From JAAAOZ01 sp964496595 (GTDB lineage: Bacteria > Chloroflexota > Anaerolineae > B4-G1 > SLSP01): a stretch of 28,974 nt of DNA. Position 1 is the stretch's first letter; every line of letters starts with the position of its first letter. The stretch covers positions 1 to 28,974 of the forward strand of contig CAZCAI010000045.1 in NCBI GenBank assembly GCA_964496595.1, given 5' to 3'. The translations under genes and the position numbers were made by a program. The notes beneath the pieces were generated by a model. The model made no database searches and was not told where the DNA came from. It saw only the letters and a list, made by a program, of their open reading frames with translations. This document shows, piece by piece, positions 13,959 to 21,323 of this stretch.

Positions 13959-15323
13959 TCATAAATTCAAGATCCATTTAGCTACGGTCAGATAAATGAA
14001 CAACCCGGTGGCATCGACTAAGGTGCTCATCAGCGGGCCGGAGACGAGCGCGGGATCGACGCCGATGAGGGAGGCGAAGAGCGGCAATAATGACCCGATG
14101 GACGTGGCCCAGAAGACGATGATGCCGACGGCGCTGCCAATCGTCAGGCCTAACGCCACATCGCCGTTGAAGGTCCACGCGCGCACGAAGCCCGCGATGG
14201 CGACCAGCAGCCCCAGCACCAGGCCGACTTTGACCTCGTGCCAGAGGACGCGAACGGCGTCGTCCCGCTCGATCTCGCCGACGCCCAGGGCGCGGGTGAT
14301 CGTCGATGTGGTCTGCGATCCGGCGTTGCCGCCGGTGCCGATGAGCAGTGGGATGAAGAACGAGAGCGCGACCATCTTCTCTAACGTCGTCTCGAAGTAC
14401 TCCAACACGTTCGCCGTGAACATCCCGGTGACGAAGAGTAACAAGAGCCATCCGACGCGGCTGCGGGCCACCTCCCAGGCCGAGGTCAGCAGGTAGGGTT
14501 TATCCAGGGGATTAGCGCCGCCCAAGCGCTGGATGTCCTCCGTCGCCTCATCCTCCAGGACATCGACCACGTCATCGATGGTGATGACGCCCAGGAGATG
14601 CTCGTCCTCATCGACGACGGGAAGCGCGGTGAGGTCGTAGCGGCTCATCAGCCGGGCGCAGATCTCCTGATCGGCCTCCGGGGTGGTGGAGACAAAGCTG
14701 CGATCCATAAACTCGTGGAGTTCGGCTTTGGGATCGGCCTTGAGGATTTGGAGCAGGCTGACGACGCCGATCAATTTTCCCTTTTTATCGACAACGAAGT
14801 AATAGAGATACTCGTGTTCCGGCGCCCACTGGCGGATCGCGGCGAGCGCGCGGTCGGCCCACATGTGCTGACCCAGCGCCAGGTACTCCGAGGTCATCAA
14901 GCCGCCAGCGGTCTCGTCGGGGTGGAGCAGCAGCGGGCTGATGCCTTCGAAGGAGGACATCCGTTGCAGGACTTGAACCGCCCTATTGGGGCTTAGGTCG
15001 CCCAGTAGATCCGCCGCCTCGTCCGGTTCCATCGCGTCCAGGATGTCGGCCAGCTCGTCCAGGGGCAGCCACCGGGCGACTTGCACCACCTCTTCGTCCT
15101 CGACCTTCTCCAGGATGTCGGCGATGGCCTCGTAGGGCAGGCCGTGCAGCACCTGGCGCTGCTCTTGCGTATCCAAATCGCTGAAAATCTCGGCCTGATC
15201 CGCCGGCATGAGCGCCTGGAGGATGATCTGCGCCTTGCGGATTTCATCCTGTTCCAGTAACTCATCGATGCGGTCGTACAGATAGTCCACGCGCTCTTCG
15301 GGCGTCATCTCTCGAATGTTCAT
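13959..15323 (-). CDS. mgtE: MgtE family magnesium channel/transporter
   Basis: The protein has 454 residues and the full MgtE plan: a superhelical N domain (about 1-125) with paired acidic motifs such as PADQAEIFSDLD and EPDEAADLLGDL, two CBS domains (about 135-260, the second with DLTALPVVDEDEHLLGVITIDDVVDVLEDE), a connecting helix, and a five-helix membrane part (about 285-454). The family pore signature is seen as PLLIGTGGNAGSQTTSTITRAL. In this family the N and CBS domains bind Mg2+ and close the pore when cytoplasmic magnesium is high, and the CBS domains may bind ATP. GAGGAGA precedes the ATG by five bases. It is flanked by repeats E2 and E3. Confidence 0.95.
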   Translation of the reverse strand: MNIREMTPEERVDYLYDRIDELLEQDEIRKAQIILQALMPADQAEIFSDLDTQEQRQVLHGLPYEAIADILEKVEDEEVVQVARWLPLDELADILDAMEPDEAADLLGDLSPNRAVQVLQRMSSFEGISPLLLHPDETAGGLMTSEYLALGQHMWADRALAAIRQWAPEHEYLYYFVVDKKGKLIGVVSLLQILKADPKAELHEFMDRSFVSTTPEADQEICARLMSRYDLTALPVVDEDEHLLGVITIDDVVDVLEDEATEDIQRLGGANPLDKPYLLTSAWEVARSRVGWLLLLFVTGMFTANVLEYFETTLEKMVALSFFIPLLIGTGGNAGSQTTSTITRALGVGEIERDDAVRVLWHEVKVGLVLGLLVAIAGFVRAWTFNGDVALGLTIGSAVGIIVFWATSIGSLLPLFASLIGVDPALVSGPLMSTLVDATGLFIYLTVAKWILNL

Positions 15324-15346
15324 CTATGTCTCCTCTGAAAATGTTG

Positions 15347-15393
15347 GAGAACGCGGGCGTCTCGCCCGTCGGCGGACAGGATGTCCGCGTTCC
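15347..15393. repeat. Branched palindromic element upstream of mgtE
   Basis: AACGCG (15350-15355) pairs with CGCGTT (15386-15391) and encloses two small hairpins, GGCG-TCT-CGCC and CGGACA-GGA-TGTCCG. It is followed by GTTTTTC on the plus strand. It lies in the mgtE 5' region and could be an RNA structure or a DNA repeat. Confidence 0.6.
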
Positions 15394-15412
15394 GTTTTTC
15401 GTTCCTTGTTGG

Positions 15413-15427
15413 TGAGCTACAAGCTCA
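15413..15427. repeat. Small hairpin TGAGCT-ACA-AGCTCA
   Basis: A perfect 6-bp stem lies between the branched element and E3 in the mgtE upstream region. Its role is unknown. Confidence 0.45.
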
Positions 15428-15446
15428 TGGAGACTCCTTAAAGATT

Positions 15447-15544
15447 AACCTGGCGAAGGTTACGGATGGCTCTTGGATATAATGTCATCTTGGAAGGGCA
15501 GAAGGCTTTTAGTTTGACGATGCTTCAGGAACCTTCGCCAGGGT
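15447..15544. repeat. E3: ~100-bp repeat with matched change in both ends
   Basis: The left end 15447-15461 is AACCTGGCGAAGGTT, and the right end 15530-15544 is AACCTTCGCCAGGGT. Relative to E2, the T to G change on the left is matched by A to C on the right, so the ends remain complementary. The interior is homologous to E2. It ends 4 bases before the stop codon of the epimerase gene. Confidence 0.8.
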
Positions 15545-15548
15545 CATT

Positions 15549-16616
15549 TCAGAGCGCTACCGTGCAGCCCAGGCCAGGCACGTCGCTGGCGATGAGCCAG
15601 CCATCTTTCAACGTGAAGCGCTCCTGCGTCGGGTCCTCGGCCAGATCGAAGTGGCCGTCGAGATCCACGTAGCGGACGCCGACGTTGCTCAGTGCGAACG
15701 CCAGCCCGGCGGCGATGAGCAGCGCCGGCTCGTTGACGCAGCCGATCATCGTGGCGAGGCGGGCGGCGCGGGCAATCGCGTCCATCTGGCGGGCGCGGTC
15801 GATGCCGCCGCAGGTCGCCAGCTTGATGCTGATCCCGTCGGCGGCGGCGCGCCCGGCGATCTCCAGCGCGGAGGTCGGGTCGAGGGTGCTCTGATCGGCC
15901 AGGATGGGCGCCTTGCTCTGCCGGGTGACCTGGCGGAGGGCCATCACGCCAGAAGCAGCGGGGATCGGCTGCTCCAGCATCTCGATGTGGCCCTCCAAGG
16001 CGCGGGCGACGCTGAGGGCCTGCGGGATGTCGTAGCCCTGATCGGCGTCCAGGCGCAGGGTGAGGTTGGGGAGCGCATCGCGCACGGCGCGGACGCGGCG
16101 CACATCCTCCTGCGGATCGATCCCGCCTTTGATCTTGAGGATGCGGAATCCCTGGCGCGCGCGGTTCTGGGCCATCGCGACGGTCTCGTGGGTGTCTCCC
16201 ACATTGATCGTGACCGAGGTCTGGATGCGGCTGCGGTAGCCGCCGAAGAGGCGATGGAGCGGCATGCCGGCGGCCAGGCCGATCAGATCGTGGAAGGCGA
16301 TGTCGAAGGCGCAGAGGGCCGAGGGCGTCTCGCGGGTGAGTTGCTCCAACTCGGCAAGCGCGTAGGAGATGTTCATGGGGTTGAGATCGCGCGCGCGTGT
16401 GGCGCATCGCTCGCACGCGCGCGTCACGCTGGCCATTGTCTCGCCCGTGATCTGGGGATCGAAGGCCGCGCACCCCCAGGCCACGTATCCCTGGCGCGTG
16501 TCGATGCGGATGAAGACGACGCCCGCGTGCTGCACCTCTTCCTCATGATAGGCCGTGCGATAAGGCAAGCGGAGCGGCAATTCCATCGGCGTCACGTCAA
16601 TATGGGTGATTTGCAT
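15549..16616 (-). CDS. Enolase-superfamily dipeptide epimerase (L-Ala-D/L-Glu epimerase type)
   Basis: The protein has 355 residues with an enolase N-terminal capping domain (1-125) and a barrel. The muconate-lactonising subgroup catalytic set is complete: KIK at 161-163, the metal ligands Asp190, Glu215 and Asp241, and the opposing base Lys265 in ISIKLA. The DLD at 318-320 matches the dipeptide-binding Asp-x-Asp of Ala-Glu epimerases, which act in recycling murein peptides. Substrate assignment from sequence alone is uncertain; other dipeptides or chloromuconate-like chemistry are possible. AAAGGAA lies about eight bases before the ATG. Repeat E4 lies upstream and E3 directly downstream. Confidence 0.88.
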   Translation of the reverse strand: MQITHIDVTPMELPLRLPYRTAYHEEEVQHAGVVFIRIDTRQGYVAWGCAAFDPQITGETMASVTRACERCATRARDLNPMNISYALAELEQLTRETPSALCAFDIAFHDLIGLAAGMPLHRLFGGYRSRIQTSVTINVGDTHETVAMAQNRARQGFRILKIKGGIDPQEDVRRVRAVRDALPNLTLRLDADQGYDIPQALSVARALEGHIEMLEQPIPAASGVMALRQVTRQSKAPILADQSTLDPTSALEIAGRAAADGISIKLATCGGIDRARQMDAIARAARLATMIGCVNEPALLIAAGLAFALSNVGVRYVDLDGHFDLAEDPTQERFTLKDGWLIASDVPGLGCTVAL

Positions 16617-16647
16617 AGTAGCGTTTCCTTTCGGTCAGTTGTGGTCA

Positions 16648-16743
16648 AACCTTGCGAAGGTTCCAGATGATCGTCCCTTCGGTGCGTCTTGTGCTTCAGA
16701 CTTGTCGCCTTAGCGACGGGATTCTTTTAACCTTCGCAAGGGT
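16648..16743. repeat. E4: ~96-bp repeat overlapping the Nudix gene 3' end
   Basis: The left end 16648-16662 is AACCTTGCGAAGGTT, and the right end 16729-16743 is AACCTTCGCAAGGGT. The interior differs from E2 and E3 and contains a GTCGCC-TTA-GCGAC hairpin. The right end forms the last codons of the Nudix gene. Confidence 0.8.
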
Positions 16744-17245
16744 AGGATACGAATGGAAGCTCCCCCTCAGTTGGCGACGGCACCTGTAAGAGCGCGCAGA
16801 GAAGCTCCCCGTGATTTTGAAAGTCATCCGCTCGCAGGGTGGTCATGTCAATCCAGCGCGGCTGCGAGGCCTCCTCATCCTCGACCTCGTCATCGGCCAG
16901 TAGATCCAACGTGAGCGGCGCGCACCGATAGTAGAAGAGATATTCGTGATACGCCTCGTCCCACGGATCGTAGTAGAAGAAATCCTCGCGAATGTGGGCC
17001 AGCGCCTCGACGGCGATCTCGATGCCGGTCTCCTCCTGCAACTCCCGTTGGAGCGCGTCTTGGATGTGCTCGCCTAATTCGACGCCGCCGCCCGGCAGGT
17101 AAAACTTCCCCCCGTTGCGATTGCGAATCAGCAACGCGCGTCCCTTGTGCGTCAGCAGGGCGTAGACCGAGACCCGGAAGCGGAGCTTCTCCGGCGGCAG
17201 ATAGACCGTCTCGCCGTAGAGCGTTGTGCATGCGACCTTCGACAT
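16727..17245 (-). CDS. Nudix hydrolase
   Basis: The protein has 172 residues from the ATG at 17245. The full Nudix box GX5EX7REUXEEXGU runs from Gly53 to Ile75 (within GGGVELGEHIQDALQRELQE). The catalytic Glu pair is 71-72 and Mg2+ is expected as cofactor. It should cleave a nucleoside-diphosphate-linked substrate that cannot be named. The start at 17245 has AAAGGAG five bases upstream and lies about 34 bases from the predicted transcription start; an in-frame ATG at 17275 lies almost on that start and is less likely. The C-terminal residues PCEG and the stop come from the right end of repeat E4, so the original C-terminus may have been altered. Confidence 0.9.
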   Translation of the reverse strand: MSKVACTTLYGETVYLPPEKLRFRVSVYALLTHKGRALLIRNRNGGKFYLPGGGVELGEHIQDALQRELQEETGIEIAVEALAHIREDFFYYDPWDEAYHEYLFYYRCAPLTLDLLADDEVEDEEASQPRWIDMTTLRADDFQNHGELLCALLQVPSPTEGELPFVSYPCEG

Positions 17246-17285
17246 AGAGGCTCCTTTCTGTTGGGAACGTGACATACACCCCCCT

Positions 17286-17313
17286 ATTATACGCTGCTCA
17301 GGTAGCTTGACAA
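17286..17313 (-). promoter_or_regulatory. Promoter of the Nudix gene (divergent pair)
   Basis: On the minus strand TTGTCA (17308-17313) and TATAAT (17286-17291) are 16 bases apart. The -35 overlaps that of the tRNA promoter on the other strand by five bases. Confidence 0.7.
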
Positions 17314-17334
17314 AATCCAAGCCTGCGGTAAAAT
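17307..17334 (+). promoter_or_regulatory. Promoter of tRNA-Leu (divergent pair)
   Basis: TTGACA (17307-17312) and TAAAAT (17329-17334) are 16 bases apart, about 45 bases before the tRNA. A single TTGACAA heptamer serves both directions. Confidence 0.75.
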
Positions 17335-17379
17335 CAAAATCGTTCGGGCCAACAATCCAGTTAACAATGCATGAACAAT

Positions 17380-17464
17380 GCCGAAGTGGCGGAATTGGCA
17401 GACGCGCTGCGTTCAGGGCGCAGTGATCCTTGCGGTCATGTGGGTTCGACTCCCACCTTCGGCA
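17380..17464 (+). tRNA. tRNA-Leu (anticodon CAG)
   Basis: The acceptor stem is GCCGAAG with CTTCGGC at 17457-17463 and discriminator A at 17464. The anticodon arm CTGCG-TTCAGGG-CGCAG gives anticodon CAG, reading CUG. A long variable arm follows, as expected for tRNA-Leu, and the T arm has GTGGG-TTCGACT-CCCAC. The 3' CCA is not encoded. It has its own promoter and terminator. Confidence 0.95.
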
Positions 17465-17468
17465 CTTT

Positions 17469-17499
17469 AATCCCCAGAGGTTGCTCTGGGGATTTTTTC
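17469..17499 (+). terminator. Terminator of tRNA-Leu
   Basis: AATCCCCAGAG (17469-17479) pairs with CTCTGGGGATT with a 4-base loop and is followed by TTTTT. It is a classical Rho-independent terminator. Confidence 0.9.
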
Positions 17500-17570
17500 G
17501 TTATGCAGGACTTTCTTATTCTCGCTTGAAGAGGATCGCTAGATCCTCGTACGATACAAATGGAGGCGAC

Positions 17571-18605
17571 ATGGAATTTGTTGATCTGCGCAGCGATACG
17601 GTGACGCGGCCCACGCCCGCGATGCGCGAGGCGATGGCGCAGGCCGAGGTGGGCGACGATGTCTACGGCGAGGATCCGACCGTCAATCGGTTGGAGACGA
17701 TGGCGGCGGCGCGCCTGGGCAAGGCGGCGGCGCTCTTCGTGCCTAGCGGTACGATGGGCAATCTGGCGGCGCTGTTGGCTCACTGTGGGCGCGGCGATGA
17801 GGTGATCTTGGGCGATAAGAGCCACACCTTCCGCTACGAGCAGGGTGGGATGGCGGCGCTGGGCGGGATTATGCCTCATCTGGTTCCTAATCAGCCGGAT
17901 GGGACGCTGCGCCCGGAGGACATCGAGCGCGCGGTGCGGCCCGACGATGATCACTTCCCGCGCTCGCGGCTGGTTTGCCTGGAGAACACGCACAATGTGT
18001 GCAACGGCGCGCCGCTGACAGCCGAGTACGTTGCGGAGGCAGCGGCGCTGGCCCACCGGCGGGGGCTGAAGGTGCATGTTGATGGGGCGCGGCTCTTCAA
18101 CGCGGCGGCGGCCTTGGACGTGCCCGCGAGCGAGTTGGTGAAGGATGTGGACTCCGTGACCTTCTGTCTATCGAAGGGCCTGAGCGCGCCGGTGGGATCG
18201 GTGCTGTGCGGCAGCGAGGCGTTCATCCGCAAGGCGCGGCGCGCGCGCAAGGTGCTCGGCGGCGGGATGCGGCAGGCCGGCGTGATCGCGGCGGCGGGCG
18301 TGGTCGCCCTGGAGCAGATGGTGGATCGACTATCAGAGGATCATCGGCGCGCCCGGCGCCTGGCCGAGGGCCTGAGCGCGATTCCCGGCGTGGCCGTGCA
18401 GCCGGTGCACACCAACATCGTCTACTTCGGCCTGACATCGGAGGCGGCGCTCTCCGCGCCGGAGGTGGAGGCGCGGTTGAAGGCCCACGGCGTGCTGCTC
18501 TCCGCGCGCGGACAGCGCGATTTCCGCGCCGTCACGCACTATTGGATCGATGACGCGGGCATCGAGCGCGCGATAGAGGCGATGCGGGCGGTGGTGGCGG
18601 GGTAG
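17571..18605 (+). CDS. ltaE: Low-specificity L-threonine aldolase
   Basis: This 344-residue PLP enzyme of fold type I cleaves L-threonine/allo-threonine to glycine and acetaldehyde. Signature segments are DLRSDTVTRPTPAMREAM at 5-22, VGDDVYGEDPTVNRLE at 27-42, PSGTMGNLAAL at 58-68, HVDGARLFNAA at 169-179 with Asp171 against the PLP ring, and the PLP-binding Lys202 in CLSKGLSAPVGS. GGAGG lies four bases before the ATG at 17571; the frame is open further upstream only because it runs through the tRNA gene. The tRNA terminator separates it from the tRNA, so it should have its own promoter, which I could not define. A terminator follows. Confidence 0.95.
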   Translation: MEFVDLRSDTVTRPTPAMREAMAQAEVGDDVYGEDPTVNRLETMAAARLGKAAALFVPSGTMGNLAALLAHCGRGDEVILGDKSHTFRYEQGGMAALGGIMPHLVPNQPDGTLRPEDIERAVRPDDDHFPRSRLVCLENTHNVCNGAPLTAEYVAEAAALAHRRGLKVHVDGARLFNAAAALDVPASELVKDVDSVTFCLSKGLSAPVGSVLCGSEAFIRKARRARKVLGGGMRQAGVIAAAGVVALEQMVDRLSEDHRRARRLAEGLSAIPGVAVQPVHTNIVYFGLTSEAALSAPEVEARLKAHGVLLSARGQRDFRAVTHYWIDDAGIERAIEAMRAVVAG

Positions 18606-18641
18606 GACAAGGGGCGGGAGGCTCGCGTGGAGACGGTAGAA

Positions 18642-18687
18642 AACAAGGCGAGACGCACTGGGAGTTGTGAGTGCGTCCCGCCTTGTT
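18642..18687 (+). terminator. Terminator of the threonine aldolase gene
   Basis: AACAAGGCG-A-GACGCACT pairs with AGTGCGTC-C-CGCCTTGTT (one A-C mismatch, 10-base loop). Only a weak T-tail (TGTGTC) follows. Confidence 0.7.
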
Positions 18688-18754
18688 TGTGTCTCGATGA
18701 TTTGAGAAATGCTCCAGGCTCTCGGCTCCGAAGGCGTCGGAGTAGATTAAATAT

Positions 18755-18772
18755 GCTCTGGATGAGTCGGCG
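18755..18772. repeat. AGTCGGC/GCCGACTT hairpin, related to 4407-4525
   Basis: GAGTCGGC-GAAG-GCCGACTT is a stem with the same arms as the compound repeat at 4407-4525. It lies between the converging threonine aldolase and phosphodiesterase genes. Confidence 0.55.
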
Positions 18773-18840
18773 AAGGCCGACTTCGTAGGCGTAGCCGCGA
18801 CTTCAGGGATCCCTCATTTGTCATTTATGTCTCGGTGTTT

Positions 18841-20685
18841 CTACAGATAGCCCAGTCCCTTGAGACGTTCTTCGACGGTCTTTTGATCCTCTTGATCTAA
18901 GGTCTGCGGCGGACGAGGAATCTTCTGCGTCGGCTTCGATCCGATGGTCAGCGCCGGGATGTCACGATAGGAAGGGTTGGGGTATCGGCTCAGGTCTTGA
19001 TTGGTGAAGAGCACGCCGGGGACAGCGCGGTAGTCGATGCAGTGATCCGCGCCCCAGTGATCGAGGTTGGTCACCAGCGCGTCGGCCTCCCACTTGCCCA
19101 GGCCGGTTTCGGCCGAGGCGCGGAAGCCCGGCGCGTAGCCCACGACGAGATCGGGTCCGTGCGCCGCCAGCGGGCCTTCGAAGGCCTCCGCCTGCGTCCA
19201 TACCCCGCTGATGACGGGCTGCTCATCGGGGCCGCGCCAGGCGCTCAGCGCAGCTTTCGCTTCGGCCAAGAGCGCGGCGCGCTCCTCCGGCGGGACGATG
19301 CCCTGCGCTTCCCGACCCGCTAGATTGACGTAGATCCCGTTGAGGCCGAGTGCGTAAAGGCGGCTCTTGCTCCAGTCGATATCGCCCAACGCGCCGGTTG
19401 CGCCTGTGGGGCCCTCTTTTGGCGTCAGATAGCCGTGATCGATCAACCAGCGATTGAGGTGCACCTTGTGCCGGAACTCGGCGATGCCGTGGTCCGAAAG
19501 GATGACGACGTTGGTCTTCTCTTTTCCCAGCTCGATGAGCCGTTGGCCGATGCGCCCGACCAGCGCATCTAACTTGATGTACCACGCCTCGACGACTTCC
19601 CGCTGATCGCGCCAGTAGATGTGCTGGATGCGATCCAACGTGTCGAAGACCGAAGCCAGGAGGCCCTCATCGAAGCTCTCTAGCAGATACATCAGGATGC
19701 GCTCGCGGGTCTCGAAGATCGCATCGCAGAGCGCCAAGAATTGCTCGCTGGTGATGCAGCCATCTTCCAGCGCCGTTGTATCCTGGGGCATGCCTAACGT
19801 GAGGAACGGCCCGACGTCCTTCCAGAGCTGCTTGGGGAATCCGGCCGGCGAGGCGTAGCGCCACGTGGGATGGTGGGGGTCGATTTGGAGCGGCATCACG
19901 TAGAGCCGCACCTCCGGCGTGATCTGCGTGAGAATCACGCGCGTGATCGCCCGCACCCTGGCGAACCAGCCCATCTTGAAGGTCAGCTCGATGATCTGGC
20001 TCCACTCGCCCAGGCGCAGCGTCTCCTCGTGCTTGCCTAACGTGAGGTGAGCCGTCTGTTGATCTGGGCGCATCTTCAGGCGGAGCGGTAATTCCGCGTG
20101 CTGTACCTCGCCCTTCTTTTCCTTGGCGGGGCCGTGGAGCGCGCCCGCGAAGCAATCTGCGCCGCAGGAGGTCAAGGCGGCCACCTCCGTCTTCTCGACT
20201 TCGGCGGCGGCCTTGGGCCGGGAGGTGAAGAGCGCGCCGACGCCCAGCCGCCCTTGAATATCGGGCGTGCCCAGGCCGGGGATGGTGCGCACCGGCAGTT
20301 CTGGTCGCGCCGGGAAGGTGGCCGGCCACCAGAGCACCGTCGCCGGGTAGCCCTGGTTGGCCGCCTCCTCGAAGATCGTCGTCGCCGTGTGGGGCGGGAT
20401 GAAGCGCCGGCCCAGTACATCGCTCTTGACCTGCAAGAGCGAGACGTAGGGCGCGTAGCTGCCGGGGTCGCGATGCACGAAATCGAAGATGCCGTGCTGG
20501 CCGGGGTTGAGGCCGGTGGCGATGCTCGTCCAGGAGACCTCCGATTGGGGCGGGTTGGCGATCTCGAAGGGTGAATAGCCGCCAGCCTCGGCGTATCGGA
20601 TCAGATGGGGGAGCTTGCCCTCGGCGGAGAGCTGCTCGAACATCTTAGGATCGAAGGCGTCCAGGCCAATGATCAGTGTTTGCAT
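18841..20685 (-). CDS. Alkaline-phosphatase-superfamily enzyme (type I phosphodiesterase/nucleotide pyrophosphatase)
   Basis: The protein has 614 residues. The N-terminus MQTLIIGLDAFDP carries the metal-binding Asp, VSWTSIATGLNPGQHGIFDF (50-69) the nucleophile loop, NVVILSDHGIAEFRHKVHLNRWL (around 395) the second Asp-His metal pair, and DHWGADHCIDYRAVPGVLF a later His. This is the phosphodiesterase/sulfatase-like fold common in Chloroflexota and archaea, with substrate unknown (nucleotide sugar, phospholipid or glycan phosphate). No signal peptide is seen. Residues 170-330 form a large insertion with no recognised family. It lies 14 bases after a small membrane protein gene, with which it probably forms an operon. 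Confidence 0.88.
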   Translation of the reverse strand: MQTLIIGLDAFDPKMFEQLSAEGKLPHLIRYAEAGGYSPFEIANPPQSEVSWTSIATGLNPGQHGIFDFVHRDPGSYAPYVSLLQVKSDVLGRRFIPPHTATTIFEEAANQGYPATVLWWPATFPARPELPVRTIPGLGTPDIQGRLGVGALFTSRPKAAAEVEKTEVAALTSCGADCFAGALHGPAKEKKGEVQHAELPLRLKMRPDQQTAHLTLGKHEETLRLGEWSQIIELTFKMGWFARVRAITRVILTQITPEVRLYVMPLQIDPHHPTWRYASPAGFPKQLWKDVGPFLTLGMPQDTTALEDGCITSEQFLALCDAIFETRERILMYLLESFDEGLLASVFDTLDRIQHIYWRDQREVVEAWYIKLDALVGRIGQRLIELGKEKTNVVILSDHGIAEFRHKVHLNRWLIDHGYLTPKEGPTGATGALGDIDWSKSRLYALGLNGIYVNLAGREAQGIVPPEERAALLAEAKAALSAWRGPDEQPVISGVWTQAEAFEGPLAAHGPDLVVGYAPGFRASAETGLGKWEADALVTNLDHWGADHCIDYRAVPGVLFTNQDLSRYPNPSYRDIPALTIGSKPTQKIPRPPQTLDQEDQKTVEERLKGLGYL

Positions 20686-20699
20686 AACTATCGTCCCGC

Positions 20700-20906
20700 T
20701 TAGTCAGATGATGCTTCTGGACTGACGTTTTCTTCCGCTTCAGCCTCGTTGCTCAGCGCCTGGCGGATAAAGCGCTTGAAGCGCGCAAATCCCGCCCGAA
20801 TTTGACGGGAGAAAATCAGCATAAAGCCGGAGAGCAGCGCGAACGCCGCCGCCAACACCTGGAACAGCATCCCGCCTGTGTTGGGATCGATATAGGCCAT
20901 CATCAT
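20700..20906 (-). CDS. Small single-pass membrane protein (YIDPNTGG type)
   Basis: The protein has 68 residues. The N-terminus AYIDPNTGG is followed by one transmembrane helix (about 13-33), then a basic amphipathic helix with SRQIRAGFARFKRFIRQAL and an acidic tail. Such proteins are often encoded just upstream of alkaline-phosphatase-superfamily genes; a role in membrane recruitment of that enzyme is an inference. GAGGTGA precedes the ATG at 20906. The upstream leader contains a terminator-like hairpin. Confidence 0.8.
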   Translation of the reverse strand: MMMAYIDPNTGGMLFQVLAAAFALLSGFMLIFSRQIRAGFARFKRFIRQALSNEAEAEENVSPEASSD

Positions 20907-20945
20907 AATGTCACCTCATAGGTCAAATTTTGGTTTGTTTGGATA

Positions 20946-20979
20946 TGTAAAAAGTAACGCCGCGCAATCTTGGCGGCGT
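20946..20979 (-). terminator. Terminator-like hairpin in the leader of the small membrane protein gene
   Basis: On the minus strand ACGCCGC (20979-20973) and GCGGCGT (20963-20957) pair across a 9-base loop and are followed by TACTTTTTAC. It sits about 50 bases upstream of the start codon at 20906, so it would stop transcripts before the gene. Confidence 0.6.
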
Positions 20980-21090
20980 CGAGTCCGAAGTTATGGATTT
21001 AGTCGCTTCCTGGTATTAGCTTTCTGGCTCTTCTAGAATTCGCGGGTGCAAGGGAGTTATCCGGCGAATCCACAAGACCCGGCTTCTTTA

Positions 21091-21118
21091 ATTATACACA
21101 GCTTAAAGGGCAGGGCAA
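21091..21118 (-). promoter_or_regulatory. Possible promoter of the 68-residue gene and phosphodiesterase
   Basis: On the minus strand TATAAT lies at 21091-21096 with TTGCCC at 21113-21118, spaced by 16 bases. It would give a leader of about 180 bases containing the hairpin at 20946-20979. Confidence 0.5.
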
Positions 21119-21237
21119 CTGCAATTTTGGGGGATTAGGTGTCAATTTTGTAGAGAAGCTCGCGGTGGGGTACTTGGAGAACTTTTCACTGGTGCTATAC
21201 TGATTGGTAGACGAAAAAAAGTTGGCTTGAAGGTTCC

Positions 21238-21323
21238 GGGGCTTTTGGATTTCGTCGGCAACTCCCCGGATAGCCTTAAACGTGACCCGGATTTGTGTGT
21301 TTGTGGGGATCACAGAGCTTTTT
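21238..21323. mobile_element. R3: truncated, diverged copy of the R element
   Basis: It begins GGGGCTTTTGGATTT, equivalent to the R left end, and shares CGGCAAC, TTTGTGGGGAT and CACAG in order with R1 and R2. Similarity stops after about 86 bases and the right end is missing. No target duplication is seen. An 8-bp inverted repeat, GTTGGCTT (21221-21228) and AAGCCAAC (21326-21333), surrounds it, perhaps by chance. Confidence 0.65.

Noticed and set aside
13853..16743. E repeats as T-box or other known riboswitches
   Set aside because: No T-box sequence or other riboswitch consensus I know is present, and the elements lie ahead of functionally unrelated genes.
17430..17570. Longer N-terminus for threonine aldolase
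   Set aside because: It overlaps the tRNA-Leu gene and its terminator. The ATG at 17571 has GGAGG and starts with the family's EFVDLRSDT.
21092..21313. Minus-strand 73-residue frame
   Set aside because: It lies over R3 and a promoter region, has no ribosome-binding site, and its composition is not protein-like.
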